Notes: generated from the sequence alone by a model not told the origin. A DNA stretch of 64,000 nucleotides from Streptomyces sp. NBC_01481 (GCF_026339995.1 NZ_JAPEPT010000002.1:607001-671000); one strand, 5' to 3'; shown: positions 8,170-17,620, numbered from the stretch's first letter. Program-made: numbers and translations.

Positions 8170-9567
8170 TCAGGCCCAGGTGATCAGCCGCTTGGGCTGC
8201 TCCAGGATCGCCGCGACGTCCGCGAGCACCTTGGAGCCCAGTTCCCCGTCGACCAGCCGGTGGTCGAAGGAGAGCGCGAGCGTGGTGACCTGCCTCGGCT
8301 TGACCTTGCCCTTGTGGACCCAGGGCTGGAGCTTGATCGCGCCGACCGCGAGGATCGCGGACTCACCCGGGTTCAGGATCGGCGTACCGGTGTCGACGCC
8401 GAAGACGCCCACGTTGGTGATCGTGACCGTGCCGCCCTGCATGGCCGCGGGAGTGGTCTTGCCCTCGCGGGCGGTGGAGACCAGCTCACCGAGCGCCTGC
8501 GCCAGTTCGGGCAGGGTCTTGTCGTGCGCGTCCTTGATGTTCGGCACGATCAGACCGCGCGGCGTGGCCGCGGCGATGCCCAGGTTGACGTAGTGCTTCT
8601 GCACGATCTCCTGGGCGGCCTCGTCCCAGGCCGCGTTGACGGCGGGGTTGCGCTTGATCGCGACCAGCAGCGCCTTGGCGATCAGCAGCAGCGGATTGAC
8701 CCGCAGCCCCGACATGTCCTTGTCGGCCTTGAGCTCGTCGACGAGCTTCATCGTCCGTGTCACGTCGAGCGTGATGAACTCCGTGACGTGCGGCGCGGTG
8801 AAGGCGCTGCCGACCATCGCCGCCGCGGTGGCCTTGCGTACTCCCTTGATGGGGATACGGGTCTCCCGGGCGCCCGCCACGACAGGCGCGGGCCCGGGCT
8901 GCGCGGCGAGCGCGGGCTCGGCCCGGACGGGTGCCGGAGCCGGGGCGGCCGCCGCGTGGACGTCCTCCCGCGTGATGACTCCGTCGGGCCCGGTCGGGGT
9001 GACCGTCGCCAGATCGATGCCCAGGTCCTTGGCGAGCTTGCGGACCGGGGGCTTGGCGAGCGGGCGGGCCTGGCCGACGACGCCGTGGCCGTTCATCTCG
9101 GCCTGGATCGCGGCGGCCGCCGCGGCCTGCTCCGGGACGGCGGACGTGCCCTTGCGGGCGCGGCGCTTGGTGGAGGTCTCGGCGACGCCGTAGCCGACGA
9201 GGACGGGCGTGCGGCCCTTCGGCTCGGCCTCTTCGGCCGGCGCCTCGGCAGGCGTCTCGACGACGGGAGCGGCAGCGGCCGGGGCCGCGTCACCGCTGCC
9301 CGGCGCCACGTCGATCGTGATGATCGAGGTGCCGACGTCGACGGTCGTGCCCTCCTCGAAGCGGAGCTCGTGCACCACGCCGTCGTACGGGATCGGCAGC
9401 TCGACGGCCGCCTTTGCCGTCTCGACCTCGCAGACGACCTGGCCGTCCGTCACCGTGTCTCCGGGCTGGACGTACCACTTGAGGATCTCGGCCTCGGTGA
9501 GTCCCTCGCCCACATCGGGCATCTTGAACTCTCGGAAGCGGAGCGAAGTGTCTTGAGTCATGGTCAC
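8170..9567 (-). CDS. Keto-acid dehydrogenase E2 (dihydrolipoamide acyltransferase), first cluster
   Basis: The protein has 465 residues. The N-terminal lipoyl domain (residues about 12-88) carries the lipoylation lysine K52 in VETAKA. An Ala/Pro linker leads to an E3-binding domain (VRKLAKDLGIDLATVTPTGP), and the catalytic domain ends with DHRLVDG, whose His is the acyl-transfer base. It transfers the acyl group from E1 to CoA in the branched-chain keto-acid or pyruvate dehydrogenase complex. It is the third gene of an E1alpha-E1beta-E2 operon, 8 bp after E1beta. GTG 9567 and ATG 9561 are both possible starts downstream of GAGGAG. The resemblance to the second cluster suggests a branched-chain substrate, but pyruvate is not excluded. 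Confidence 0.9.
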   Translation of the reverse strand: MTMTQDTSLRFREFKMPDVGEGLTEAEILKWYVQPGDTVTDGQVVCEVETAKAAVELPIPYDGVVHELRFEEGTTVDVGTSIITIDVAPGSGDAAPAAAAPVVETPAEAPAEEAEPKGRTPVLVGYGVAETSTKRRARKGTSAVPEQAAAAAAIQAEMNGHGVVGQARPLAKPPVRKLAKDLGIDLATVTPTGPDGVITREDVHAAAAPAPAPVRAEPALAAQPGPAPVVAGARETRIPIKGVRKATAAAMVGSAFTAPHVTEFITLDVTRTMKLVDELKADKDMSGLRVNPLLLIAKALLVAIKRNPAVNAAWDEAAQEIVQKHYVNLGIAAATPRGLIVPNIKDAHDKTLPELAQALGELVSTAREGKTTPAAMQGGTVTITNVGVFGVDTGTPILNPGESAILAVGAIKLQPWVHKGKVKPRQVTTLALSFDHRLVDGELGSKVLADVAAILEQPKRLITWA

Positions 9568-9575
9568 GGCACTCC

Positions 9576-10556
9576 TCAGTACGCGAGCGAGCGGTCGACG
9601 GCGTCCAGCACCCGGTCAAGTCCCGGAAGGTACTCCTCCTCGAGCCGTGCCGGCGGGTAGGGGGCGTGGAAGCCTCCGACCCTCAGCACCGGGGCCTCCA
9701 GGTGGTAGAAGCACCGCTCTGTGATGCGAGCGGCGATCTCCGCGCCGGAGCCGTAGAAGACCGGGGCCTCGTGGACGACGACGAGCCTGCCCGTCTTCTC
9801 CACGGAGGTCTGGATGGTGTCGAAGTCGATCGGGGACATCGAGCGCAGGTCGATGACCTCCACCGACTTGCCCTCGTCGGCGGCCGCGGCCGCCGCTTCC
9901 AGGCAGACCTTCACCATCGGACCGTACGCCACGAGCGTGAGATCCGAGCCCGCCTTGACGACGCGGCCCTTGTGCAGCGGGCCAGGGATGGCCTCGGTGT
10001 CGACCTCGCTCTTGTCCCAGTAGCGCCGCTTCGGCTCGAAGAAGATGACCGGGTCGTCGCTCTGGATCGCCTGCTGGAGCATCCAGTACGCGTCGGAGGA
10101 GTTGGACGGCGAGATGACCTTGAGGCCCGCGACATGCGCGAACAGGGCCTCGGGGGACTCACTGTGGTGCTCGACCGCGCCGATGCCGCCGCCGTAGGGG
10201 ATGCGGATGACGACCGGCAGCTTGATCTTGCCGAGCGCGCGGGCGTGCATCTTCGCGAGCTGCGTGACGATCTGGTCGTACGCGGGGAAGACGAAGCCGT
10301 CGAACTGGATCTCCACGACGGGCCGGTAGCCGCGCAGCGCGAGACCGATCGCCGTGCCGACGATGCCGGACTCGGCGAGCGGGGTGTCGATGACCCGGTC
10401 CTCGCCGAAGTCCTTCTGCAGTCCGTCGGTCACCCGGAAGACGCCGCCGAGCTTGCCGACGTCCTCACCCATGATCAGGACCTTGGGGTCGGTGTCGAGT
10501 GCCTTGCGCAGCGACTCGTTGAGCGCCTTGGCGAGGGGAAGCTTCTGTACGGCCAT
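9576..10556 (-). CDS. Keto-acid dehydrogenase E1 beta subunit, first cluster
   Basis: The protein has 326 residues and shows the E1beta signatures LIMGEDVGKLGGVFRVTDGL, DTPLAESGIVGTAIG and RIPYGGGIGAVEHHSES. Together with E1alpha it forms the thiamine-diphosphate active site that decarboxylates a 2-oxo acid and acylates lipoyl-E2. The start codon lies 2 bp after the E1alpha stop. It is clearly paralogous to the E1beta at 28138-29142. In Streptomyces such complexes supply isobutyryl-, isovaleryl- and 2-methylbutyryl-CoA starters for branched fatty acids and polyketides. Confidence 0.9.
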   Translation of the reverse strand: MAVQKLPLAKALNESLRKALDTDPKVLIMGEDVGKLGGVFRVTDGLQKDFGEDRVIDTPLAESGIVGTAIGLALRGYRPVVEIQFDGFVFPAYDQIVTQLAKMHARALGKIKLPVVIRIPYGGGIGAVEHHSESPEALFAHVAGLKVISPSNSSDAYWMLQQAIQSDDPVIFFEPKRRYWDKSEVDTEAIPGPLHKGRVVKAGSDLTLVAYGPMVKVCLEAAAAAADEGKSVEVIDLRSMSPIDFDTIQTSVEKTGRLVVVHEAPVFYGSGAEIAARITERCFYHLEAPVLRVGGFHAPYPPARLEEEYLPGLDRVLDAVDRSLAY

Positions 10557-10558
10557 GA

Positions 10559-11707
10559 TTAGTTGCCCTCCTCGGCGAAGGACGCCTGGTACGCGAGGAA
10601 CTGGGCGCGCTCCTCGTCGACGAGGGCGTGCCCGTCGGCGTAGACATTCTCGAAGATCGCCAGATGGTCCGGGTCGGGCATGGCCCGCACCGCCTCACGC
10701 ACCCGCTTGCCGAGCGTCTCGCTCTCCTCCTCCAGGGAGATGAAGAACGCCTCGTCGGCGTGTCCGGCGTTCTCCAGATACGTACGCAGCCGCAGGATCG
10801 GGTCCTTGGCCTCCCAGGCCTGGCGCTCCTCGTCCGCACGGTACTTCGTCGGGTCGTCCGAGGTGGTGTGCGCGCCCATCCGGTAGGTGAACGCCTCGAC
10901 CAGGGTCGGGCCCTCGCCGCGGCGGGCACGCTCCAGCGCGGAGCGGGTCACGGCCAGGCAGGCGAGGACGTCGTTGCCGTCGACGCGGACGCCGGGGAAG
11001 CCGTAGCCCTGGGCGCGCTGGTAGAGCGGCACACGGGTCTGCTTCTCGGTCGGCTCGGAGATCGCCCACTGGTTGTTCTGGCAGAAGAAGACGACCGGGG
11101 CGTTGTAGACCGCGGAGAACGTGAACGATTCCGCGACGTCGCCCTGGCTGGACGCGCCGTCACCGAAGTACGCGATCACGGCGGAGTCGGCGCCGTCCTT
11201 GGCCACGCCCATGGCGTAGCCGGTGGCGTGCAGCGTCTGCGAGCCGATGACGATCGTGTACAGGTGGAAGTTGTTGGTGGTGGGGTCCCAGCCGCCGTGG
11301 TTCACACCGCGGAACATGCCCAGCAGATTGGTCGGGTCGACCCCGCGGCACCAGGCGACGCCGTGCTCGCGATAGGTCGGGAAGACATAGTCGTCGTCGC
11401 GCAGCGCCCGGCCGGAGCCGATCTGTGCGGCCTCCTGGCCCAGCAGCGACGCCCACAGACCGAGCTCGCCCTGCCGCTGAAGAGCGGTGGCCTCGGCGTC
11501 GAAACGCCGCGTCAGGACCATGTCCCGGTACAGCCCGCGCAGCTCGTCCGGGGTCAGGTCGATCTCGTAGTCCGGGTGCTCGACGCGCTCACCCTCGGGC
11601 GTCAGCAGCTGTACGAGCTGGGGCTCAGAACTCTGCGGCTTCTTCGCGGCGCTCACGCGCTTGCTGCTGCGTCGCGGTTTGCGCGCGGCAGTGCTCTCCA
11701 CGGTCAC
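10559..11707 (-). CDS. Keto-acid dehydrogenase E1 alpha subunit, first cluster
   Basis: The protein has 382 residues. Its thiamine-diphosphate motif runs from YFGDGASSQGD to CQNNQWA, in the GDG...NN pattern. An Ala/Lys-rich N-terminus (RKPRRSSKRVSAAKKPQ) precedes the fold. GTG 11707 has GGAGGAG about eight bases upstream. It is the first gene of the operon. Automated annotation might call it PdhA. The gene order and the second operon nearby favour a branched-chain keto-acid role, but the sequence alone does not settle the substrate. An AT-rich palindrome lies about 190 bp upstream. Confidence 0.88.
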   Translation of the reverse strand: MTVESTAARKPRRSSKRVSAAKKPQSSEPQLVQLLTPEGERVEHPDYEIDLTPDELRGLYRDMVLTRRFDAEATALQRQGELGLWASLLGQEAAQIGSGRALRDDDYVFPTYREHGVAWCRGVDPTNLLGMFRGVNHGGWDPTTNNFHLYTIVIGSQTLHATGYAMGVAKDGADSAVIAYFGDGASSQGDVAESFTFSAVYNAPVVFFCQNNQWAISEPTEKQTRVPLYQRAQGYGFPGVRVDGNDVLACLAVTRSALERARRGEGPTLVEAFTYRMGAHTTSDDPTKYRADEERQAWEAKDPILRLRTYLENAGHADEAFFISLEEESETLGKRVREAVRAMPDPDHLAIFENVYADGHALVDEERAQFLAYQASFAEEGN

Positions 11708-11897
11708 GTGCGTGCTCCTCCGTCGGTCCGGCCCCCGGGGTTGCCGGTGTGGCCAGTGCGGCTCGCCTATTTCCGTACCCGTGCACGGGGTGGGTGCCGC
11801 TCGGCCGGGAATCAGGCGTGACAGGTGCCCCGGCGAGCGCCTGCCAAAGGCACGTTACCCAGTGGGTCGCACTACTGCGAAACCCCACTTGACCTGC

Positions 11898-11924
11898 GAT
11901 TTTGCTTGGATTTCCAAGTAAATC
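11898..11924. promoter_or_regulatory. AT-rich palindrome upstream of the first E1-E2 operon (candidate Lrp-type operator)
   Basis: CTTGGA and TCCAAG flank a TT, and outer arms GATTT and AAATC extend the symmetry. In a roughly 70% GC window this AT-rich imperfect palindrome stands out and resembles Lrp/AsnC sites. The Lrp-type regulator at 30469 is the obvious candidate binder. This is inference. The whole gap 11708-12269 holds no convincing gene. Confidence 0.45.
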
Positions 11925-12269
11925 GAGAAATGCGGGAACAACCACTGGTCACAGCCTTGCAGGCCGCCGGAACACCGGCACGTTATCCCGGGCACCCCGG
12001 GCACGGGAAGAGTAGATGTGTGACACCCCTTTCGTACGCGAAGAGGTAAAAATCATCGTATTCCAAGGCAATGAGCTGCTGGCGGCGCACGGGACGTGGC
12101 ACCTGGCGCCCGCCGTACACGGCCGGCGCCAAGGGCCACCGACACCCTCCGGTCAGGGGGTCACCCGTTCGGGTTCCTATACACCGAGCCACGGTTGTCC
12201 ACCGCACAGATGCTGGATTATCCCGAAGAGCATCCCGCCGGCCACGCTGCGTGATCTAACATCTGGCGA

Positions 12270-13277
12270 GTGCCGCGCTCATCTGCAACTGCCCCACCCG
12301 TCGGTGTCCTGCTGCGCCGTTACGAGAACCCGGGCGAACCACTCTCCTGCGAGCCCGTCACACAGGGGCTCCTCAACCGCGGCTACCGGCTCGCCACCAC
12401 CCGTGGCGCGTACTTCCTCAAGCACCATCTCGACGGCGACCACGAGGCCATCGCCCGCCAGCACCGGGCCACCCAGCGGCTGCAGGAGCTCGGCGTCCCG
12501 GTCGCCCCGCCCGTCGAGGACGCGCACGGCGACACGGTCGCGGTGATCGGCGGACGGTGCTACGCCCTGCACCCCTGGATCGAGGGGCGGCACCGCGACG
12601 GCGCGCAGCTGACGACACCCCAGTCCCGGCGGCTCGGCTCCCTCCTCGGTCTCGTCCACACCTGTCTGGAGCGGGTCATGGAGGTGGACGCCACCCACCG
12701 CGGCCGGCACGAGAGCGCCGACCCCGAGGAGACCTTCGCCCTCATCGACGAACTGCTGGCCCTCGCGCGCGCCGCCCGCCCCCGGGACGCCTTCGACAAT
12801 CTGGCCGAGCGCAGGCTCCTCGAACGGCGCGCGCTGCTGGAACGCCATGCCGACCGCAGACCGCCTCCGGCCTCCCCGGGCTGCTGGGTGCACGGCGACT
12901 TCCACCCGCTGAATCTGCTCTACCGGGGCGCGGAACCGGCCGCGATCGTCGACTGGGACCGGCTGGGGGTGCACCCGCGCGCGGAGGAGGCGGTGCGGGC
13001 GGCGGCGATCTTCTTCGTCCAGCCGGCCGGTGAGCTGGAGCTGGGGAAGGTACGTGCGTACGCGCGCGCCTACCGCCGGGCGGCCGGCGCGGACGCAGCG
13101 GAACTGGCGGCGGCGGTGCACCGGGTGTGGTGGGAGCGGCTCAACGACTTCTGGATACTGCGCTGGCGCTACCAATTGCACGACCGAAGGGCCGACCCGC
13201 AGTTTCCTGCGGCGTCGGCCCTGGCGGTGTGGTGGACGAGGGAGTACGAGGCGGTACGGGACGCCTTCGCCGGCTGA
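12270..13277 (+). CDS. Phosphotransferase (APH-like kinase fold)
   Basis: The protein has 335 residues with the aminoglycoside/choline-kinase-like catalytic motifs HGDFHPLNLLY (catalytic Asp) and IVDWDRLGVHP (metal-binding Asp). Family members phosphorylate small hydroxylated molecules using ATP. Lysine in AYFLKHH may be the ATP lysine. The start is GTG 12270. There is no resistance-specific signature, so a resistance role should not be assumed. It converges with the kinase gene at 13309. Confidence 0.8.
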   Translation: MPRSSATAPPVGVLLRRYENPGEPLSCEPVTQGLLNRGYRLATTRGAYFLKHHLDGDHEAIARQHRATQRLQELGVPVAPPVEDAHGDTVAVIGGRCYALHPWIEGRHRDGAQLTTPQSRRLGSLLGLVHTCLERVMEVDATHRGRHESADPEETFALIDELLALARAARPRDAFDNLAERRLLERRALLERHADRRPPPASPGCWVHGDFHPLNLLYRGAEPAAIVDWDRLGVHPRAEEAVRAAAIFFVQPAGELELGKVRAYARAYRRAAGADAAELAAAVHRVWWERLNDFWILRWRYQLHDRRADPQFPAASALAVWWTREYEAVRDAFAG

Positions 13278-13308
13278 GACCCCGCGAACGAAGCCCCCTG
13301 AGTGTCCG

Positions 13309-14826
13309 TCAGCCGGAGCCCGGGTCGGCCGGGTTCCCCGTCTGACCGTCCGTCGGATCCGCAGTCGTCGGCTGATCCGTCGGATCCGTCGGCTGATCCG
13401 TCGGATCCGTCGGCTGGTCCGTCGGATCGGCCGTCGTCGGCTCCTGCGAAGGCGTCTGCGGATCGCTGGGCGTGACCGACGGCGTGTACGAGGGCGTCCA
13501 CGACGGCTGCTGCTCGTCGCCCGTCGGGTCGGTCTCCTCGCTCTGCTCGGTGTCCTCCTCCGTCGGCGTCGGCGTGGTGTCCGGCGTCGACGGGGTCTCG
13601 GAGACCGTCGTGGTGGGCTTCTGGTCCGTGCCGTTGCCGTTCGCCTTGTTCAGCGCGAACGCGACACCACCGGCGATCGCCAGCACGGCGAGCACCGCGA
13701 GAAGCCACATCTTGCCCCGGCCGCCGCGGCGGTCCCGGCCGTCCCCACCGCCGTCGTACCCGCCGTCGTTCGGGTTCATCGGAGGCAGGATCGGGCTCTG
13801 CGAGGTCTCGCCGTGCACCAGGTGGTGCACCGCGGTCGGCGCGGTCGTCCCCATCGCCGGCGTGAATCCGCCCTCGTGCAGGTCGACGGGTCCGGTGTTC
13901 CAGGTACCGGTGTGGCTGCCCTGCTGATGAAGCATCTGCAGCCCGTACTGCACCAGGCCGCGCATCTCTTCCGCGCTCTGGAACCGGTCGTCCGGGTCCT
14001 TCGCCAGCGAGCGCATCACCAGTCCGTCGAGCTCCGGCGGCACCGCGTCCGAGACCTCGGACGGCGGCGACGGGATGTCCTGGACGTGCTGGTAGACCAC
14101 CGACAGCGGCGTCTCACCGGTGAACGGGGGCCGCAGGGCGAGGAGTTCGTAGAGCAGACAGCCCGTCGCATACAGATCGGACCGGTGGTCGACGGCCTTG
14201 CCCAGCGCCTGCTCGGGGGAGAGGTACTGCGGCGTGCCCATGACCATGCCGGTCTGGGTCATCGTCGACTGCGCGCCGTGCAGAGCGCGCGCGATACCGA
14301 AGTCCATCACCTTCACCGCACCGGAGTGGGTGATGATGACGTTCGCGGGCTTGATGTCGCGGTGCACGATGCCGTGCTGGTGGGAGTACGCGAGCGCCTC
14401 CAGCACACCGGAGACGATGATCAGCGCCTGCTCGGGCGGCGGGGCCTCCGCGTTGAGCAGCAAGTCGCGGATGGTGCGCCCTTCGACGAGCTCCATCACG
14501 ATGTACGGGACGGTCTGCTTGCCGACCACGTCCTCGCCGGAGTCGTACACCGCCACCACCGCATGGTGGTTGAGGCCGGCGACCGACTGCGCCTCGCGCG
14601 TGAAGCGGGCCTTGGAGACCGGGTCCTCGGCGAGATCGGAACGGAGCAGCTTGACGGCGACCGTGCGGCCGAGCCGTACGTCCTCCGCCGCGAACACCTC
14701 GGCCATGCCGCCGCGTCCGAGCGGGTGCGTCAGGCGGTAGCGGCCGTCGCCGACCAGTCCGCCGACGCCCCAGTTGTCCGCCGCACCCGGCACTCCGCCG
14801 CCGCCTGCTTCGGGTTCGGGTGCCAT
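13309..14826 (-). CDS. Transmembrane Ser/Thr protein kinase
   Basis: The protein has 505 residues. The kinase domain (about 29-290) has the glycine loop LGRGGMAEV, K59 in AVKLL, catalytic HRDIKPAN (D157), DFG as MDFGIAR, and activation-loop TMTQTG with the MGTPQYLSPE motif. A linker leads to one membrane helix (MWLLAVLAVLAIAGGVAFAL), then a Thr/Pro/Asp-rich extracellular tail with three exact DPTDQPT repeats and no PASTA domain. It diverges from a second kinase gene (15195), and the two presumably share the gap 14827-15194. The pair likely arose by duplication. Confidence 0.92.
   Translation of the reverse strand: MAPEPEAGGGGVPGAADNWGVGGLVGDGRYRLTHPLGRGGMAEVFAAEDVRLGRTVAVKLLRSDLAEDPVSKARFTREAQSVAGLNHHAVVAVYDSGEDVVGKQTVPYIVMELVEGRTIRDLLLNAEAPPPEQALIIVSGVLEALAYSHQHGIVHRDIKPANVIITHSGAVKVMDFGIARALHGAQSTMTQTGMVMGTPQYLSPEQALGKAVDHRSDLYATGCLLYELLALRPPFTGETPLSVVYQHVQDIPSPPSEVSDAVPPELDGLVMRSLAKDPDDRFQSAEEMRGLVQYGLQMLHQQGSHTGTWNTGPVDLHEGGFTPAMGTTAPTAVHHLVHGETSQSPILPPMNPNDGGYDGGGDGRDRRGGRGKMWLLAVLAVLAIAGGVAFALNKANGNGTDQKPTTTVSETPSTPDTTPTPTEEDTEQSEETDPTGDEQQPSWTPSYTPSVTPSDPQTPSQEPTTADPTDQPTDPTDQPTDPTDQPTTADPTDGQTGNPADPGSG
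13366..13428. repeat. Three tandem 21-bp repeats in the kinase tail
   Basis: Three consecutive copies encode DPTDQPT in the extracellular tail of the kinase at 13309-14826. They are nearly identical at DNA level, so copy number may vary between strains. Confidence 0.85.
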
Positions 14827-15194
14827 CAGTCCTCGCCGTCGTATCTGTCCGCGTGCACTGTGTGTACTGTGCGTGCGGGTGTTCTTAAGTCCTCAGGGGT
14901 CCTCTGCCACGTCACGCTACAGCCTTCGCGGGGCGCGCCGGTTCGAGAGGGACCGGCCATCCAACCGCTGCCGCCGCTGCCGCGCAAATTCCATGCGGTT
15001 CCTGTAACGCTTCCGAGTCTCTTCTTGTGCGTACGGTCACGGAACGGGCACCCGGCTTGACGTGTCTGTGCCCTCGGGCAGACTTGGCCCGTACATACGG
15101 ATCACGGGAATGCGGATCGCAGGCATCGCAGGCATCGCGGGCATTTGTGGGCAACGCGGGCATCGCGGCCTTCGCGCCGAGGGGGAAGCAGAGC

Positions 15195-16826
15195 ATGAGC
15201 CACGACGGCGCACAGGGCCGCTATGCGGGAGGTTCGGTCGCCGGCGGGCGCTATCAGCTCCGCGACCTGCTCGGCGAGGGCGGCATGGCCTCCGTATATC
15301 TCGCGTACGACTCGGCGCTCGACCGCCAGGTCGCCATCAAGACGCTGCACACCGAGCTCGGACGCGAGCAGTCCTTCCGTGAGCGCTTCCGGCGCGAGGC
15401 GCAGGCCGTCGCCAAGCTGTCGCACACCAACATCGTCTCGGTCTTCGACACCGGCGAGGACGAACTCGACGGTTCGCTGATGCCGTACATCGTCATGGAG
15501 TACGTCGAGGGCCAGCCGCTCGGATCCGTACTGCAGGCGGACATCGCGCAGTACGGCGCGATGCCCGCCGACAAGGCGCTGAAGGTGACGGCCGATGTGC
15601 TGGCCGCGCTGGAGACCAGCCACGAGATGGGCCTGGTCCACCGGGACATCAAGCCCGGCAACGTGATGATGACCAAGCGCAATGTCGTGAAGGTCATGGA
15701 CTTCGGAATCGCGCGCGCCATGCAGTCGGGCGTCACCTCCATGACCCAGACCGGCATGGTGGTCGGTACGCCGCAGTATCTGTCGCCCGAACAGGCGCTG
15801 GGCCGCGGTGTGGACGCGCGGTCCGACCTCTACTCCGTCGGCATCATGCTGTTCCAGCTGCTGACCGGCCGGCTGCCGTTCGACGCGGACTCGCCGCTGG
15901 CGATCGCGTACGCGCATGTGCAGGAGGAGCCGGTCGCTCCGTCCACGATCAACCGCTCCGTCACCCCCGCGATGGACGCGCTGGTCGCTCGGGCACTGAA
16001 GAAGAACCCGAACGAGCGTTTCCCCAGCGCCGCCGCGATGCGCGACGAATGCGCGCGGGTGGCGAGCGCCGGTCGGACGGGCGCGCCGGTGATCATCGGC
16101 GGCGCTCCGACGACGAGTGGCGCGGGGGTGGGTTCGGCGGTCTTCCCGCCGCTGGACCAGTCGACTCCGGCGCCGCAGAGCGTGCAGACGCCCTACCAGC
16201 CGGGCCCGTACGGCCCGCCGACTCCGGCACCCGCGCCGGCTCCGGCGCCGCACTACGGGTACCCGCACACGCCGGCCCCGGTACCGGCATACCAGGCGCC
16301 CGCTCAGGGGGTCTCGACGCCGCCTCCGTACTCCATCTCTCCGCAGACAGCGGTCCCGGGAGGCAGCGGGGGCAACCGAGGTGGCAAGCGGAACATGCCG
16401 GTCGTCGTGGGCGCCATCGTGGTGTCCCTGCTGGCGGTCGGCGGCCTGATCACGGCGATCGCGCTGAACAACGGCGACCCGGGCGACGACAACGTCGGCG
16501 GGGACCCGAGTGCGAGCGAGTCGGCGAATGCGGACGGGGCTCTGGCGCCGGACCGGACCCGGACGATCGACAAGACGAAGTGCTCGGACGCCATGGAGGA
16601 CGGCACCGACCCGTCGAAGGTCCAGGCCCCTCAGCTTCTCTACAAGGACGTCCTCTCGGTGAAGGACTGTCTGCGGGCGGCCGGCTGGACCTGGAAGGTG
16701 GTCGAGGAGGACAACCCTCAGTACCCCAAGGACGCGGTGATCTCGCAGTACCCGAGCTCGGGCGAGGCCGTGGTGCCGAAGAGCCAGGAGTTCGAACTCA
16801 CGATCTCCACGGGCAAGGCCGGCTGA
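15195..16826 (+). CDS. Ser/Thr protein kinase with C-terminal PASTA-like domain
   Basis: The protein has 543 residues starting at ATG 15195 (GGGGGAAG upstream). The open frame runs further 5' but that part is low-complexity. The kinase domain (about 19-280) has LGEGGMASV, K49, HRDIKPGN (D151), MDFGIARA and VGTPQYLSPE. A Pro/Tyr-rich linker follows, then a membrane helix (NMPVVVGAIVVSLLAVGGLI) and an extracellular domain starting VQAPQLLYKDVLSVKDCLR and ending SGEAVVPKSQEFELTIS. The latter resembles a single PASTA domain, which binds peptidoglycan fragments. A role in envelope or growth signalling is likely. Confidence 0.92.
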   Translation: MSHDGAQGRYAGGSVAGGRYQLRDLLGEGGMASVYLAYDSALDRQVAIKTLHTELGREQSFRERFRREAQAVAKLSHTNIVSVFDTGEDELDGSLMPYIVMEYVEGQPLGSVLQADIAQYGAMPADKALKVTADVLAALETSHEMGLVHRDIKPGNVMMTKRNVVKVMDFGIARAMQSGVTSMTQTGMVVGTPQYLSPEQALGRGVDARSDLYSVGIMLFQLLTGRLPFDADSPLAIAYAHVQEEPVAPSTINRSVTPAMDALVARALKKNPNERFPSAAAMRDECARVASAGRTGAPVIIGGAPTTSGAGVGSAVFPPLDQSTPAPQSVQTPYQPGPYGPPTPAPAPAPAPHYGYPHTPAPVPAYQAPAQGVSTPPPYSISPQTAVPGGSGGNRGGKRNMPVVVGAIVVSLLAVGGLITAIALNNGDPGDDNVGGDPSASESANADGALAPDRTRTIDKTKCSDAMEDGTDPSKVQAPQLLYKDVLSVKDCLRAAGWTWKVVEEDNPQYPKDAVISQYPSSGEAVVPKSQEFELTISTGKAG

Positions 16827-16869
16827 CCCGGACCTCAGCGCTCCACATCGCTTCACATCGCTCGACGGG

Positions 16870-16904
16870 AACGGCCCGGCGCGCACCATGCGTGCCGGGC
16901 CGTT
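16870..16904. terminator. Terminator hairpin after the PASTA kinase gene
   Basis: ACGGCCCGGC (16871-16880) pairs with GCCGGGCCGT (16894-16903), and four inner pairs leave a loop of about 5 nt. It starts some 40 bp after the stop and is followed by TTCTCCT. Confidence 0.75.
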
Positions 16905-17038
16905 CTCCTGGTGCCGTCGCGATTTCTCTCAAGATTCCCCAAGATTCCCCCGTGCGCCCGCCCGGGATGCCGGAATTGCCATGGTATGTGACGCTGAGTC
17001 CGATATCTCGGCGACTCGGCACGGGAGGGGGTCACCCG

Positions 17039-17620
17039 GTGACTCCAGCGCTCCGCACACACCACTGTGCGATCACAGTCGCCTCGCTCCTCCTGCTGGC
17101 CACGCCCGTCGCGTACGCCGAGGAGTCCGAGGCTCCCGAGCTGACTCCGGCGGCGGCCACGCCCGCCGTCTCCTCTTCTCTCGCGGGCCGCCCGGCCGGT
17201 GAGGGGCGCCCGCGGCCGGGACGTACTCCCGAGAAGCACAGGACTCACGCGTCGCAGGACCGGGACGAGCCCGGGGAGGCGGATCGCGAGGACCGGCCGG
17301 GCCGTAGGCCGTCCGAATCACCTTCCCCTTCGGTTTCCGCGTCACAATCCGCTTCGGCCGCCCCGTCCCGTACGCGCCCGTCCCAGCGGAAGCCCCCTCC
17401 CGCGGAGGACGAGGAACTCACGACGGGCGAGCAGGAGGAAGCCGAGGCCTCTGCGTCGCCCGCGCCGATCCCCAGTGCGCCCGCGGCCGCACGTCAGCAG
17501 GCACCTCAGGCCCTCCCCCAGCCCGTCGCTCAGCAGATTTCCCCGATGTCGCTGGGGATCGGAATGGCCCTCATGGGGCTCGGAATCGGCTTCCTCGGGG
17601 TGCGGCTGCGGCGTCGTTGA
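17039..17620 (+). CDS. Secreted/anchored Pro-Ser-rich hypothetical protein
   Basis: The protein has 193 residues. GTG 17039 follows GGGAGGGGG by about seven bases. It has a signal peptide (TVASLLLLATPVAYA), then a long disordered region rich in Pro, Ser, Glu and Arg (SESPSPSVSASQSASAAPSR), and a C-terminal membrane helix (MSLGIGMALMGLGIGFLGV) ending in RLRRR. This is the layout of a surface protein held by its C-terminus, but no LPXTG-type motif is seen. The function is unknown. It is probably a cell-wall-spanning linker or stalk. Confidence 0.75.
   Translation: MTPALRTHHCAITVASLLLLATPVAYAEESEAPELTPAAATPAVSSSLAGRPAGEGRPRPGRTPEKHRTHASQDRDEPGEADREDRPGRRPSESPSPSVSASQSASAAPSRTRPSQRKPPPAEDEELTTGEQEEAEASASPAPIPSAPAAARQQAPQALPQPVAQQISPMSLGIGMALMGLGIGFLGVRLRRR

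Noticed and set aside
11700..11712. TCACGTGCG near the first E1 alpha start as a parS half-site
   Set aside because: Only the central CACGTG core matches. The flanks do not fit the ParB consensus.
12016..12546. Plus-strand frame in the gap before the phosphotransferase gene
   Set aside because: It has no domain, is compositionally odd and overlaps the real gene in another frame.
15102..16889. Long minus-strand frame opposite the PASTA kinase
   Set aside because: It is Arg-rich without domains, while the plus frame has complete kinase motifs.
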